Of a stretch of DNA of 64,000 nucleotides, positions 26,345-34,510 are shown in pieces; position 1 is the first letter of the stretch; every line of letters begins with the position of its first letter. A program made the position numbers and the translations under genes. The stretch covers positions 1-64,000 of the forward strand of contig JAYFNT010000030.1 in the NCBI GenBank assembly GCA_034933285.1. Direction: 5' to 3'. The notes beneath the pieces are model-generated. The model searched no databases, was not told the DNA's origin, and saw only the letters and a program-made list of their open reading frames with translations. This stretch comes from RPRC01 sp034933285 (GTDB lineage: Bacteria; Desulfobacterota; Desulfuromonadia; Geobacterales; Geobacteraceae).

Positions 26345-26535
26345 CCTGAATACGTGACGTCGGAGAGCCTTGCGAACGGAATGGCGGGGTCCAACGCCGC
26401 TGACTCCGTTACGTGCCTGTTACGTCAGGTGAACGTTGATGGGGGGCCAAAAATGCCCGGAATGCAAAACAAGAGGCATTAACCGTTCGCGAAGGCGCGA
26501 GGCGTTGCGGATTCAGGTTGGTGTGAAACTTCGGA
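26345..26535 (+). other. Possible group II intron domain I remnant
   Basis: The trpF–trpB gap resembles a group II intron 5' region. It has GGTGAACGTTGA, then GGGGCCAAAAATG, GGAATGCAAAAC, AGGCATTAACCG, and a final GTGTGAAACTTCGG. GCGAACGG (26372-26379) is inverted as CCGTTCGC (26483-26490). It is recalled from intron consensus, not aligned. No domain V or reverse transcriptase is here. It runs up to the Shine-Dalgarno of trpB. Alternatively it is a structured trp leader. Confidence 0.35.
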
Positions 26536-26541
26536 GGTTAT

Positions 26542-27732
26542 ATGAAATTACCCGATAAATCCGGCCACTTTGGCAGTTTCGGCGGCAGGTTCGTTCCCGA
26601 GACTCTCATGCCGATCCTGCTGGAACTGGAAAAGGCATACGCGGGCATCAAGAACGACCGCGACTTTAAGGATGAGTTCAACTATTATCTCAAGGATTAC
26701 GTGGGGAGGCCCAATCCGCTCTATTTCGCCGAGAAGCTGACGAAGAAGCTCGGTGGGGCGAAGATCTACCTGAAGCGTGAGGACCTGAACCATACCGGTG
26801 CGCACAAGATCAACAACACCATCGGCCAGGGTCTCCTGGCGAGGCGGATGGGCAAGAAGCGGGTCATTGCCGAAACCGGCGCCGGTCAGCACGGTGTGGC
26901 GACGGCGACCATAGCGGCCCTGTTCGGCATGGAATGCGAGGTCTTCATGGGCGAGGAGGATATCCGCCGCCAGTCCCTCAACGTGTTCCGCATGAAGCTG
27001 CTGGGCGCCAAGGTGACGCCGGTCTCTTCCGGGACCGCGACCCTCAAGGACGCCATGAACGAGGCGCTCCGCAACTGGGTCACCTACGTCAGGGACACGT
27101 TCTACGTCATCGGCACCACCGCCGGCCCCCATCCCTATCCCATGATGGTGCGCGACTTCCAGTCGGTCATCGGGCGAGAAGCCAAGCTGCAGCACGACCG
27201 GGCGGAAGGACGGCTGCCGGACTACCTGGTGGCCGCGGTAGGCGGCGGCAGCAATTCGTTGGGACTTTTCCACCCCTTCATCGATGAGCCGGATGTACGC
27301 CTGATCGGCGTCGAGGCGGCCGGTTTCGGGATTTCCACCGGCAAGCACGCGGCCCCGCTCTGCGCGGGGCGCGTCGGGGTGCTTCACGGCAACAAGACCT
27401 ACCTGCTCCAGGACGACAACGGCCAGATAGCCTTTGCCCATTCAATTTCCGCGGGCCTGGATTACCCGGGCGTCGGCCCCGAACATGCCTGGCTCAAGGA
27501 CACGGGACGCGCAGAGTATGTTTCCGTCACCGATGATGAGGCCATGGAAGGGTTCCGGGCCCTGACACAGGAGGAGGGCATTCTCCCTGCCCTGGAATCG
27601 TCCCACGCCATTGCCCATGTGCTGAAGCTTGCGCCGACCCTGCCGTCCGACAAGACCATAGTGGTCTGTCTGTCAGGACGTGGGGACAAGGACATCCATA
27701 CCGTTGCCGATTACATGGGAGTCGAATTGTAG
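26542..27732 (+). CDS. trpB: Tryptophan synthase beta chain, type 1
   Basis: A 396-residue PLP enzyme, the classical TrpB that pairs with TrpA. The PLP lysine is in HTGAHKINNTIG (about residue 85-90), with ETGAGQHGVATATIAALFG and GGGSNSLGLF downstream. CGGAGG lies 6 bases upstream of ATG 26542. trpA does not follow: the next gene is a photolyase after a hairpin. So the alpha subunit must be encoded outside this window or be absent. It ends the trp block. Confidence 0.96.
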   Translation: MKLPDKSGHFGSFGGRFVPETLMPILLELEKAYAGIKNDRDFKDEFNYYLKDYVGRPNPLYFAEKLTKKLGGAKIYLKREDLNHTGAHKINNTIGQGLLARRMGKKRVIAETGAGQHGVATATIAALFGMECEVFMGEEDIRRQSLNVFRMKLLGAKVTPVSSGTATLKDAMNEALRNWVTYVRDTFYVIGTTAGPHPYPMMVRDFQSVIGREAKLQHDRAEGRLPDYLVAAVGGGSNSLGLFHPFIDEPDVRLIGVEAAGFGISTGKHAAPLCAGRVGVLHGNKTYLLQDDNGQIAFAHSISAGLDYPGVGPEHAWLKDTGRAEYVSVTDDEAMEGFRALTQEEGILPALESSHAIAHVLKLAPTLPSDKTIVVCLSGRGDKDIHTVADYMGVEL

Positions 27733-27740
27733 CAGGCTGT

Positions 27741-27766
27741 CAGGGGCGTGATGAATCACGCCCCTG
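27741..27766. repeat. Perfect hairpin after trpB
   Basis: CAGGGGCGTGAT and ATCACGCCCCTG are perfectly complementary with two bases between. No T-run follows on either side, so this may be a dispersed palindrome rather than a terminator. It could still act as a transcript-end stabiliser. Confidence 0.6.
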
Positions 27767-27855
27767 CACCCGCATCATTCCTTGCCCAGGCTCTTCACGT
27801 CGACTAATGGCATTGCACATCCGCCAGCTTGGGCATGTGCCCGCCCGTTGGAGGT

Positions 27856-29211
27856 ATGAGAGGCGTGGTGGTGAATCGGAAGAGAATCGTGTCTGCCTGG
27901 CATGGCGCTTCAACGCCTGGTCCGGTCGTTTACTGGATGAGCCGGGATCAGCGGGCTGACGATAACTGGGCGTTGCTGCATGCCCAGGAGTTGGCGCTGG
28001 AACGCAAAGCGCCTCTCGGTGTCGTATTCTGCCTGGTTCCCCAATACCTGGGTGCGACGATCCGTCACTACGGTTTCATGCTGCGGGGCCTGGAAGGGGT
28101 GGCCGGGCGTCTTGCAGGGAAGGGTATCCGGTTTTCCCTGCTGGTGGGGGACCCGGAAAAAGAAATTCCCCGTTTCATCGGGGAGCAGGGTGTATCCTGC
28201 CTGGTTGCGGACTTTAATCCGCTGCGGGTCAAGCAGTGTTGGGACCGGAAGGTGGCAGAGGGAATCACGGTCCCGTTCGAGGTGGTCGATGCCCATAACA
28301 TAGTTCCCTGCCCGGTGGCCTCTTCGAAACGGGAATTCGGCGCCCATACGTTCCGGCCGAAGATCCGTAAGGCGCTTCCGGAATTCCTGACCGATTTTCC
28401 ACCGCTCCGGGAACATCCCTTCCCATGGAAAGGAAAGCCGGAGCATATTGACTGGGAGCATCTCCGAAATGGGCTGCGGCTTGATTGCTCAGTCGGAGAA
28501 ATATCCTGGCTTGAACCGGGAGAACGGGCCTCTCGCCTGGCCTTGCGGGACTTCCTGGAAAACCGGCTTGCCTCTTGCTATGGAACAAGGAATGATCCTG
28601 CACGCAATTGTCAGTCAAACCTCTCTCCCTATTTCCATTTCGGACAGCTCGCTCCCCAGCGGGCAGCCCTGGCAGCGCAACGGTTCGACGAGAACTTCCA
28701 GGCTCTGGAATCATTCCTGGAGGAGCTGATCATAAGGCGGGAACTCTCGGACAACTTCTGCCTCCACACTCCCGACTACGACAGGTTCAGCTGTTTCCCC
28801 GCCTGGGCCCGGGAAACACTGGAACTTCACAGGAATGACCAGCGCGGATATCTTTACGGCCGGGAGCAATTGGAGAGGTCTGAAACCCATGATCCTTTGT
28901 GGAACGCGGCCCAGGCGGAGATGGTGAAGTACGGAAAGATGCACGGCTACCTGCGGATGTACTGGGCAAAAAAGATCCTGGAATGGACCGCCTCGCCGGA
29001 ACAGGCGATGGAAACGGCCGTTTACCTTAATGACCGTTACGAACTGGACGGCCGTGACCCCAACGGCTATGCCGGGATCGCCTGGAGCGTGGGCGGTGTC
29101 CATGACAGGCCCTGGCCGGAACGCTTGGTCTATGGCAAGATACGTTCAATGACCTACCAGGGATGCAAGAAGAAATTCGATGTGGACGCCTACATAAGAA
29201 AGGTGGGGTAA
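27856..29211 (+). CDS. phr: Class II CPD photolyase
   Basis: A DNA repair flavoprotein of about 450 residues that reverses cyclobutane pyrimidine dimers using light. It belongs to class II: the N-terminal GPVVYWMSRDQRADDNWALL and the class II signature in the FAD domain (WNAAQAEMVKYGKMHGYLR, then MYWAKKILEW). The C-terminal FAD domain also has YLNDRYELDGRDPNGYAG. TGGAGG (27849-27854) sits only 1 base before the ATG at 27856. The in-frame GTG codons at 27865, 27868 or 27871 have better spacing and may be the true start. It is monocistronic, between trpB and a convergent response regulator gene. Confidence 0.9.
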   Translation: MRGVVVNRKRIVSAWHGASTPGPVVYWMSRDQRADDNWALLHAQELALERKAPLGVVFCLVPQYLGATIRHYGFMLRGLEGVAGRLAGKGIRFSLLVGDPEKEIPRFIGEQGVSCLVADFNPLRVKQCWDRKVAEGITVPFEVVDAHNIVPCPVASSKREFGAHTFRPKIRKALPEFLTDFPPLREHPFPWKGKPEHIDWEHLRNGLRLDCSVGEISWLEPGERASRLALRDFLENRLASCYGTRNDPARNCQSNLSPYFHFGQLAPQRAALAAQRFDENFQALESFLEELIIRRELSDNFCLHTPDYDRFSCFPAWARETLELHRNDQRGYLYGREQLERSETHDPLWNAAQAEMVKYGKMHGYLRMYWAKKILEWTASPEQAMETAVYLNDRYELDGRDPNGYAGIAWSVGGVHDRPWPERLVYGKIRSMTYQGCKKKFDVDAYIRKVG

Positions 29212-29251
29212 AGGCAGGGCGGAAAGGTCTTCCAGGCATGATTCTCAGGGG

Positions 29252-29725
29252 TTAACCGGGCTGGCTTTCTCCTGTCCTTTCAGCCGGTACCGGACTGCCC
29301 AGGATGTTTTCCAGTGTGGCGAACAGGTCCTTGAGCACAATCGGCTTGATGATGTTGCATGTTACATTCAGTTTTTTAGTTTCCTCGACGAAATCCGCAT
29401 CCTCATTCGCGGTGATGAAGATAATGGGTATGTCCGGGTTCAATTCCCTGATGGCCCTTGACATGTGAATCCCGTCCATGAGCGGCATGCGCGTGTCGGT
29501 TATGACAACATCGGGATGGTGCGTTTTGTAAAGTTCGAGCCCTTCTCTGCCGTCACCGGCCTGGTAGATCGTTGTATATCGGGCCTGCAGCATTTTGTGG
29601 ACGGTCATGCGGGTGATTGCTTCATCTTCCACGTAGAGAATCGAGGCTTTCTGTTTCTCTCGTTTTTTGATGCTTCTCAAGGCTGACCCCTTCAGATGAC
29701 CGGTGTTCCGGTCGCTCTCCTTCAC
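29252..29725 (-). CDS. Single-domain response regulator (CheY-like)
   Basis: A 157-residue receiver-domain protein with no output domain. The domain spans about 28-145: acidic pair in LYVEDEAITR, phosphoacceptor Asp in VVITDTRMPLMDG (about residue 76), Thr in IFITANED and Lys in IIKPIVL. The N-terminal 25 residues are basic and disordered. It probably relays phosphate from a histidine kinase encoded elsewhere; no kinase is adjacent. A small palindrome (TGATGTC/GACATCA, 29821-29836) lies upstream. It converges with phr. Confidence 0.88.
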   Translation of the reverse strand: MKESDRNTGHLKGSALRSIKKREKQKASILYVEDEAITRMTVHKMLQARYTTIYQAGDGREGLELYKTHHPDVVITDTRMPLMDGIHMSRAIRELNPDIPIIFITANEDADFVEETKKLNVTCNIIKPIVLKDLFATLENILGSPVPAERTGESQPG

Positions 29726-29872
29726 CGTTTTCCCTGGATGTGCGCCATGCTGCCGTCTGGGGGACTTGTCAAGAAATTTTCAATTTGTGGGATGTCACTA
29801 GAAAAACATGAATCACTGAATGATGTCAAGACATCAGTGCGGTTTTTCATACATTTGTCAAGATGATATTGG

Positions 29873-31000
29873 TCAGAGGGTTTTCCGGAAGCGGTTTACG
29901 GCAAATGAAAGGATTACGGTCCCGAGCAGGAACAGGGCGAGGAACTGCTGCCAGAGGATGGTGATTCCCACACCCTTGAGGAAGATCCCACGGATGATGA
30001 CAAGGTAATATCGGAGAGGGTTGATCAAGGTGAGCCACTGGACCGTCTGCGGCATGTTCTCGATGGGAAATGCGAATCCGGAGAGGAGCATGGCCGGGAA
30101 GATGAAGAAAAAGGCGCTCATCATGGCCTGCTGCTGGGTCCTGCTGACCGTGGAGATGAGAAGGCCGAAGCCGAGGCTGCTCATGAGGAAGAGGGCAGTC
30201 GCCCCGAACAGAAGGACAAGGCTTCCACGGATGGGGACGTCGAACCAGAAGGCGGCCACCAGGGTAATGAGCGCAACATCGATAAAACCGATTAGTATGA
30301 ACGGGATGGTCTTGCCGAGGATGAATTCGCCCCTGCGGATGGGGGTGACGATGATCTGCTCCATGGTTCCGATCTCTTTTTCCCGCACCACCGCCATGCT
30401 GGAAAGGAGTATGGTGATGATCAAAACTATGTTGGCGATGACTGCCGGGACATAGTAGTTCCGGCTTTCCAGGTTTTCGTTGAACCAGGCGCGGCTCTCC
30501 ATCCCCACCCCTCCCGGCCGGTAAGCGGGGCCGAAGGCCCGGGCCGCCTTTTCCATCAACACCCGTTCACTGTAACGCCCTGCAATCCTTGCTGCGTAGT
30601 TCAGGGCAATTCCTGCGGTGTTGGAATCGGTTCCATCCAGGATCATTTGCACCGGCGCTTCCCGTCCGGAGCGAAGGGCTGCGCCAAAACCGCTGTTCAT
30701 GCGCAGGACGACTTTTGTCTTGCCTTGGTCCATGAGTTCAACCAGTCGCTGTTCTCCGTAGAGATGCTCCACGATATGAAAATAGCCCGACCCTGAAAAG
30801 CGTGCAGTGAGGTCCCGGCTTTCCGGGCTGTTGTCAAGGTCGTAGACAGCCATCTTTACGTCCCTGACATCTGTGTTCACAGCGTAGCCGAACACAACGG
30901 TCTGGAACACAGGCACGATGAATATGATGAAGCGCATCCGGGGGTCGCGCAGCACCTGGATGAATTCCTTTTTGAGCATGGCCTTCAGACGTTCGAGCAA
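29873..31000 (-). CDS. ABC-2 type transporter permease (second of pair)
   Basis: A 375-residue inner-membrane permease of the ABC-2/YhhJ-YbhR type. One TM helix near residue 25 is followed by a large periplasmic domain (about 45-175), then five TM helices at 180-372. The family's loop KEIGTMEQIIVTPIRRGEF is present. It is the last gene of a five-gene cluster encoding an HlyD-type adaptor, two ATPases and two permeases, arranged like the E. coli YbhGFSR exporter except that the two ATPases are separate. It probably exports a drug or lipid-like compound with the neighbouring permease. Substrate unknown. Confidence 0.88.
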   Translation of the reverse strand: MLERLKAMLKKEFIQVLRDPRMRFIIFIVPVFQTVVFGYAVNTDVRDVKMAVYDLDNSPESRDLTARFSGSGYFHIVEHLYGEQRLVELMDQGKTKVVLRMNSGFGAALRSGREAPVQMILDGTDSNTAGIALNYAARIAGRYSERVLMEKAARAFGPAYRPGGVGMESRAWFNENLESRNYYVPAVIANIVLIITILLSSMAVVREKEIGTMEQIIVTPIRRGEFILGKTIPFILIGFIDVALITLVAAFWFDVPIRGSLVLLFGATALFLMSSLGFGLLISTVSRTQQQAMMSAFFFIFPAMLLSGFAFPIENMPQTVQWLTLINPLRYYLVIIRGIFLKGVGITILWQQFLALFLLGTVILSFAVNRFRKTL

Positions 31001-31032
31001 ATTGAAACTCCGGATACAGGAGATAGAATTCA

Positions 31033-31095
31033 GGAGTCAGAATAAAACCGAAAAACAATAAAGTTTTTGGTTTATTTTGCTTTTATTCTGACTCC
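31033..31095. repeat. Palindromic element between permease genes
   Basis: GGAGTCAGAATAAAA (31033-31047) is perfectly inverted at 31081-31095. A further pairing (AAAAAC with GTTTTT) lies inside. It fills the 118-base gap between the two permease genes of one operon. Confidence 0.75.
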
Positions 31096-31118
31096 CGACT
31101 CTTGACCCCTAATTTTTA

Positions 31119-32255
31119 TCATTCAATCCTTTTACGGAATTTCATAACGGACAATCCCAGCACTACTACAGCGAACACAGCAAGCAGGGCCACTTCCCAG
31201 GCCATGACGTCCAGCCCGACGTCCTTCAGATAGATGCCCCGCAAGATGGACACGAAATAGCGGGCAGTGACGATGTGAGTGATGACCCGTATCGGGCCGG
31301 GCATGCTGTCAATGGGAAAGATGAAGCCGGAGAGGAGAAAGGCCGGGAGCATAGTGGCAACCAGCGCCAGCTGGCTTGCCACGAGCTGGGATTTGGTGAC
31401 GATGCTGATCAGTATTCCCAAAGATAGAGCCCCGACTAGAAAGACCAGGGAAAGCCCGAACAAAAGCGGCAGGCTTCCGCGCAGCGGGATGTCGAAGATG
31501 AATTCTCCCACCAGCACCGACAGGACCAGGTCGAGGATGCCGATCGTGAAATAGGGGATGAGTTTGCCCGTGATCAGTTCCGCTCCGGTGAGCGGGGTGG
31601 AAATGAGTTGCTCCATGGTGCCCGTTTCCCATTCGCGGGCAATGGTCAGAGATGTAAGCAAGGCGGCGATGATCATCATGATGACCGCGATAAGGCCCGG
31701 GAAGATGTAGTTTTTCGAGACCATGTCGGTATTGAACCAGACACGCGGCCTCACATCGAGGCGTGACAGTCGGGGCTCGGCGCCCGATACGCGGCGCCAC
31801 TGTTTCACTGCCATTTCCCCGGAGTAGCCGGATACTACGCTTTCAGCGTATCCTTGGGCGAAAGTGGCCGTATTGGGGTCGCTTCCGTCCAGGATCACCT
31901 GCACGGATGTTTTCCGCCCCGCTTCGACGCTTCGGCCGAAATCAGCGGGGATGACGAGGGCGATGAGCGCCTCCCGGGTGTCGATGGCCCGTTCGATGGC
32001 CCGATAGTTGTCGGTGTAGCCATGCAGAGAGAAATAACGGGACCCGGCGAAGCGGCTTGCCAGTTCGCGGCTGGCATGGGTGCCGCTCTGGTCCCAGACG
32101 ATCATGGGGACCCTGTCCACATCAAGAGTCAGGGCATAACCGAAAAGGAACAGCATTAACAAGGGGATGGCGATGCCCATGCCCAGGCTGCGCGGGTCAC
32201 GGATGATGTGGAGAAACTCTTTTTTCGCAATTGCCTTTACGCGTCGAGGATTCAT
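31119..32255 (-). CDS. ABC-2 type transporter permease (first of pair)
   Basis: A 378-residue permease paralogous to its neighbour. An N-terminal TM near residue 28 is followed by a periplasmic domain (about 48-175) and five TM helices; the loop WETGTMEQLISTPLTGAEL is diagnostic of ABC-2 permeases. The start ATG at 32255 follows a GC-rich hairpin repeat. Together with the second permease it should form the heterodimeric membrane channel of the exporter. Confidence 0.88.
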   Translation of the reverse strand: MNPRRVKAIAKKEFLHIIRDPRSLGMGIAIPLLMLFLFGYALTLDVDRVPMIVWDQSGTHASRELASRFAGSRYFSLHGYTDNYRAIERAIDTREALIALVIPADFGRSVEAGRKTSVQVILDGSDPNTATFAQGYAESVVSGYSGEMAVKQWRRVSGAEPRLSRLDVRPRVWFNTDMVSKNYIFPGLIAVIMMIIAALLTSLTIAREWETGTMEQLISTPLTGAELITGKLIPYFTIGILDLVLSVLVGEFIFDIPLRGSLPLLFGLSLVFLVGALSLGILISIVTKSQLVASQLALVATMLPAFLLSGFIFPIDSMPGPIRVITHIVTARYFVSILRGIYLKDVGLDVMAWEVALLAVFAVVVLGLSVMKFRKRIE

Positions 32256-32307
32256 TGTCCGCTTTCCCGTGTCCCAGGTGGCAGGCCATTGTTGGCTGCC
32301 CGAAAAC

Positions 32308-32331
32308 GGGCGCCCGCAGGGGGCGCCCCTA
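32308..32331. repeat. GC-rich hairpin repeat (TAGGGGC type)
   Basis: GGGCGCCC is repeated with four to five bases between, itself palindromic, ending in CCCCTA. The unit resembles those at 11064-11190. It lies in the 104-base gap between an ATPase and a permease gene. Confidence 0.5.
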
Positions 32332-32359
32332 CATCGCTCTTTCCCTGTCGCTTCCTTTG

Positions 32360-33346
32360 TCAGCCCGCATATTCCTGCTGCCGCTCTTCCATCCGGTCGC
32401 GCTCTTCGATGAGGGAAACGAAGACGTCTTCCAGTGACGGCAGGATCTTTTCCATGCCGCGCAAGCTTACCCTGAGCCGTGTCAGAGTGCGCTCAATTGC
32501 CGGCATGGCTGCGACAGAGTCGTCAGTGACCACGTGCAGCCCGGCGCCGAACAAAGCCGCATGTTTCACTCCCTGTATTTCTTCAAGGCCGTCAATTGCC
32601 TCATGAGGCCGTTCACAGAGGACTTCGATGACTTCCTCCTTCATGAAGCGGGTTTTCAATTCATCCGGCGCGCCGCTGGCAATCAGTTCGCCCCGGTAAA
32701 TGAGGCCCAGGCGATCGCAGTATTCCGCTTCGTCCATGTAATGGGTTGTTACGAAAACGGTAGTTCCGCTTTCCGCCAAACGGTAGATGAGTGCCCAGAA
32801 ATTTCTCCTGCTGATGGGGTCCACGCCCGAGGTCGGTTCGTCGAGGAAAATGACCGGCGGTTCGTGGAGAAGGGCGCAGCCCAGGGCCAGCCTTTGTTTC
32901 CAACCGACGGACAGGATCCCTGTGCGTGATGCCCGGTGCGCCTGGAGCCCTGCCATGGCGATGACCCATTCCTTGCGTTCGAGTTTCTTTTCCGGAGAAA
33001 TTTTGTAGATGCCGCTGTAGAAGTCGATGTTCTCTTCCACGGTGAGGTCTTCGTAGAGGGAGAACTTCTGGCTCATGTAGCCGATGACGGCTTTGATCTG
33101 CTCCGGTTGCCGGACGATATCGAATCCCGCGACAGTCCCGGTGCCCGCCGTCGGCGCCAGAATACCGCACAGCATGCGGATGGTGGTGGATTTGCCTGCG
33201 CCGTTCGGACCCAGGAAACCGAAGATCTCGCCTCTTTTAACATCGAGGCTGACCCGGTTCACGGCTGTGAAATCGCCGAAACGACGGGAAATGTCCCGGA
33301 GGGTTACTGCATAGTCGTTCGTTCCCAAGTCGTGGGTAGTATTCAT
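32360..33346 (-). CDS. ABC transporter ATP-binding protein (second of pair)
   Basis: A 328-residue ATPase: Walker A GPNGAGKSTT (about 48-57), Q-loop YMSQKF, Walker B VIFLDEPTSGVDP (about 170-182), and the H-loop in FVTTHYMDEAEYC. The C-loop is unusual: in place of LSGG it reads LSVGWKQRLALGCAL. The C-terminal region (220-328) resembles the extension of export-type ATPases. It lies 10 bases after the first ATPase gene, so the two are tightly linked. It energises export through the neighbouring permeases. Confidence 0.88.
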   Translation of the reverse strand: MNTTHDLGTNDYAVTLRDISRRFGDFTAVNRVSLDVKRGEIFGFLGPNGAGKSTTIRMLCGILAPTAGTGTVAGFDIVRQPEQIKAVIGYMSQKFSLYEDLTVEENIDFYSGIYKISPEKKLERKEWVIAMAGLQAHRASRTGILSVGWKQRLALGCALLHEPPVIFLDEPTSGVDPISRRNFWALIYRLAESGTTVFVTTHYMDEAEYCDRLGLIYRGELIASGAPDELKTRFMKEEVIEVLCERPHEAIDGLEEIQGVKHAALFGAGLHVVTDDSVAAMPAIERTLTRLRVSLRGMEKILPSLEDVFVSLIEERDRMEERQQEYAG

Positions 33347-33356
33347 GGCAATCCGG

Positions 33357-34301
33357 TTATTTCAGTTCTTTTCCTGTTTCGGTTGCACTGTCGCTCAGCA
33401 TCGAAACGAACACGTCTTCCAGTGACGGCTCGATGATCCGTCTCCCCAGAACGGAGACCCCTTCCTGTGTGCAGAGGGTTTCAATCTCGCGTCCCATGCC
33501 GTCCGGATCTGCGGTCACCACATGGATCTTGTCCCCGAACAGCCCCACGGTTGTCTCCGGCAGCCGTTCGCGGAGCAGGCGCGCGGCCCGGCGCGGTTCT
33601 CCGGTCCGGACTTCGATGATCGTGCCGCTCATCAATCCTTTCATGGCTGCCGGCGTGTCGCAGGCGAGAAGCTTTCCCTGGTGGATCAGCCCAACCCGGT
33701 TGCAGCGGTCAGCCTCGTCCAGGTACGCAGTTGAAACGAAGATCGTCACCCGCTCCTTCAACAGGTGGTACAGGATGCGCCAGAAATCGCGCCGGGAAAC
33801 CGGGTCCACGCCGTTGGTCGGCTCATCAAGGAAAAGCACCTTGGGAGTATGGACCAATGCGCAGGCGAGGCCCAGCTTCTGTTTCATGCCGCCGGACAGG
33901 TTGCCGGCCCGCCTTTTCCTGAATGGGACGAGGTTGCTGAATGCAAGCAGTTCTTCGATCTTCTTCTCACGCCCCCTGCGTGGAAGGCCGAAAATATCTG
34001 CGTAGAAATGGATGTTTTCCTGCACGGTGAGATCGGGATAGAGGCCGAAGCGCTGGCTCATGTAGCCGATTTCACTCTTGACGGCCTCTGCATCACGTCC
34101 GGTGTGCAGACCCATAACCCAAGAGTCCCCTGCTGTCGGCTCCATGATGGCGGACAAGAGGCGCATGGTGGTGGTTTTGCCCGCACCGTCCGAGCCGACA
34201 AGGCCGAACAGCTCCCCCTCGGCCACGGACAGGGTCAGGCCGTCGACCGCGGTCAGGTCGTTGAACTTTTTCGTAAGGTTTTCGGTTCGGATGGCTTCCA
34301 T
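33357..34301 (-). CDS. ABC transporter ATP-binding protein (first of pair)
   Basis: A 314-residue ATPase: Walker A GSDGAGKTTT (near 36-45), Q-loop YMSQRFGLYPD, C-loop NLSGGMKQKLGLA, Walker B VLFLDEPTNGVDP. In E. coli YbhF the two ATPase halves are fused; here they are adjacent genes in the same order. The H-loop His is replaced in this copy (FVSTAYLDEADRC), so this ATPase may be catalytically degenerate, a common asymmetry in heterodimeric ABC proteins. Confidence 0.87.
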   Translation of the reverse strand: MEAIRTENLTKKFNDLTAVDGLTLSVAEGELFGLVGSDGAGKTTTMRLLSAIMEPTAGDSWVMGLHTGRDAEAVKSEIGYMSQRFGLYPDLTVQENIHFYADIFGLPRRGREKKIEELLAFSNLVPFRKRRAGNLSGGMKQKLGLACALVHTPKVLFLDEPTNGVDPVSRRDFWRILYHLLKERVTIFVSTAYLDEADRCNRVGLIHQGKLLACDTPAAMKGLMSGTIIEVRTGEPRRAARLLRERLPETTVGLFGDKIHVVTADPDGMGREIETLCTQEGVSVLGRRIIEPSLEDVFVSMLSDSATETGKELK

Positions 34302-34317
34302 GAATATATGTTATGGG

Positions 34318-34510
34318 CACAAGGCCAAAGGTGAAAGCAGGCACAAGGCGCTGGGCACTAGGCACAAGGTAATGGGCAAAAAAGTTTTTATACCGGTTGA
34401 AGGCGCAACAATGTAACTCATTGGACGATGTTTTATGAAATTCACCAGTACCGCATCAGGTCGAGAATCCTTGTTTACCCTTGAGCCTTGCGCCCTGTGC
34501 CTTGTGCCTG
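34318..34510. repeat. Heptameric repeat tracts (GGCACAA type)
   Basis: GGCACAAGG/GGGCACTAGG units with 7-base spacing lie at 34318-34380, and complementary units (CCTTGAG, CCTTGCG, CCTGTGC, CTTGTGC) at 34477-34508. The second tract extends into the 3' end of the HlyD gene, encoding its last residues (QAQGTGRKAQG). Confidence 0.65.
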
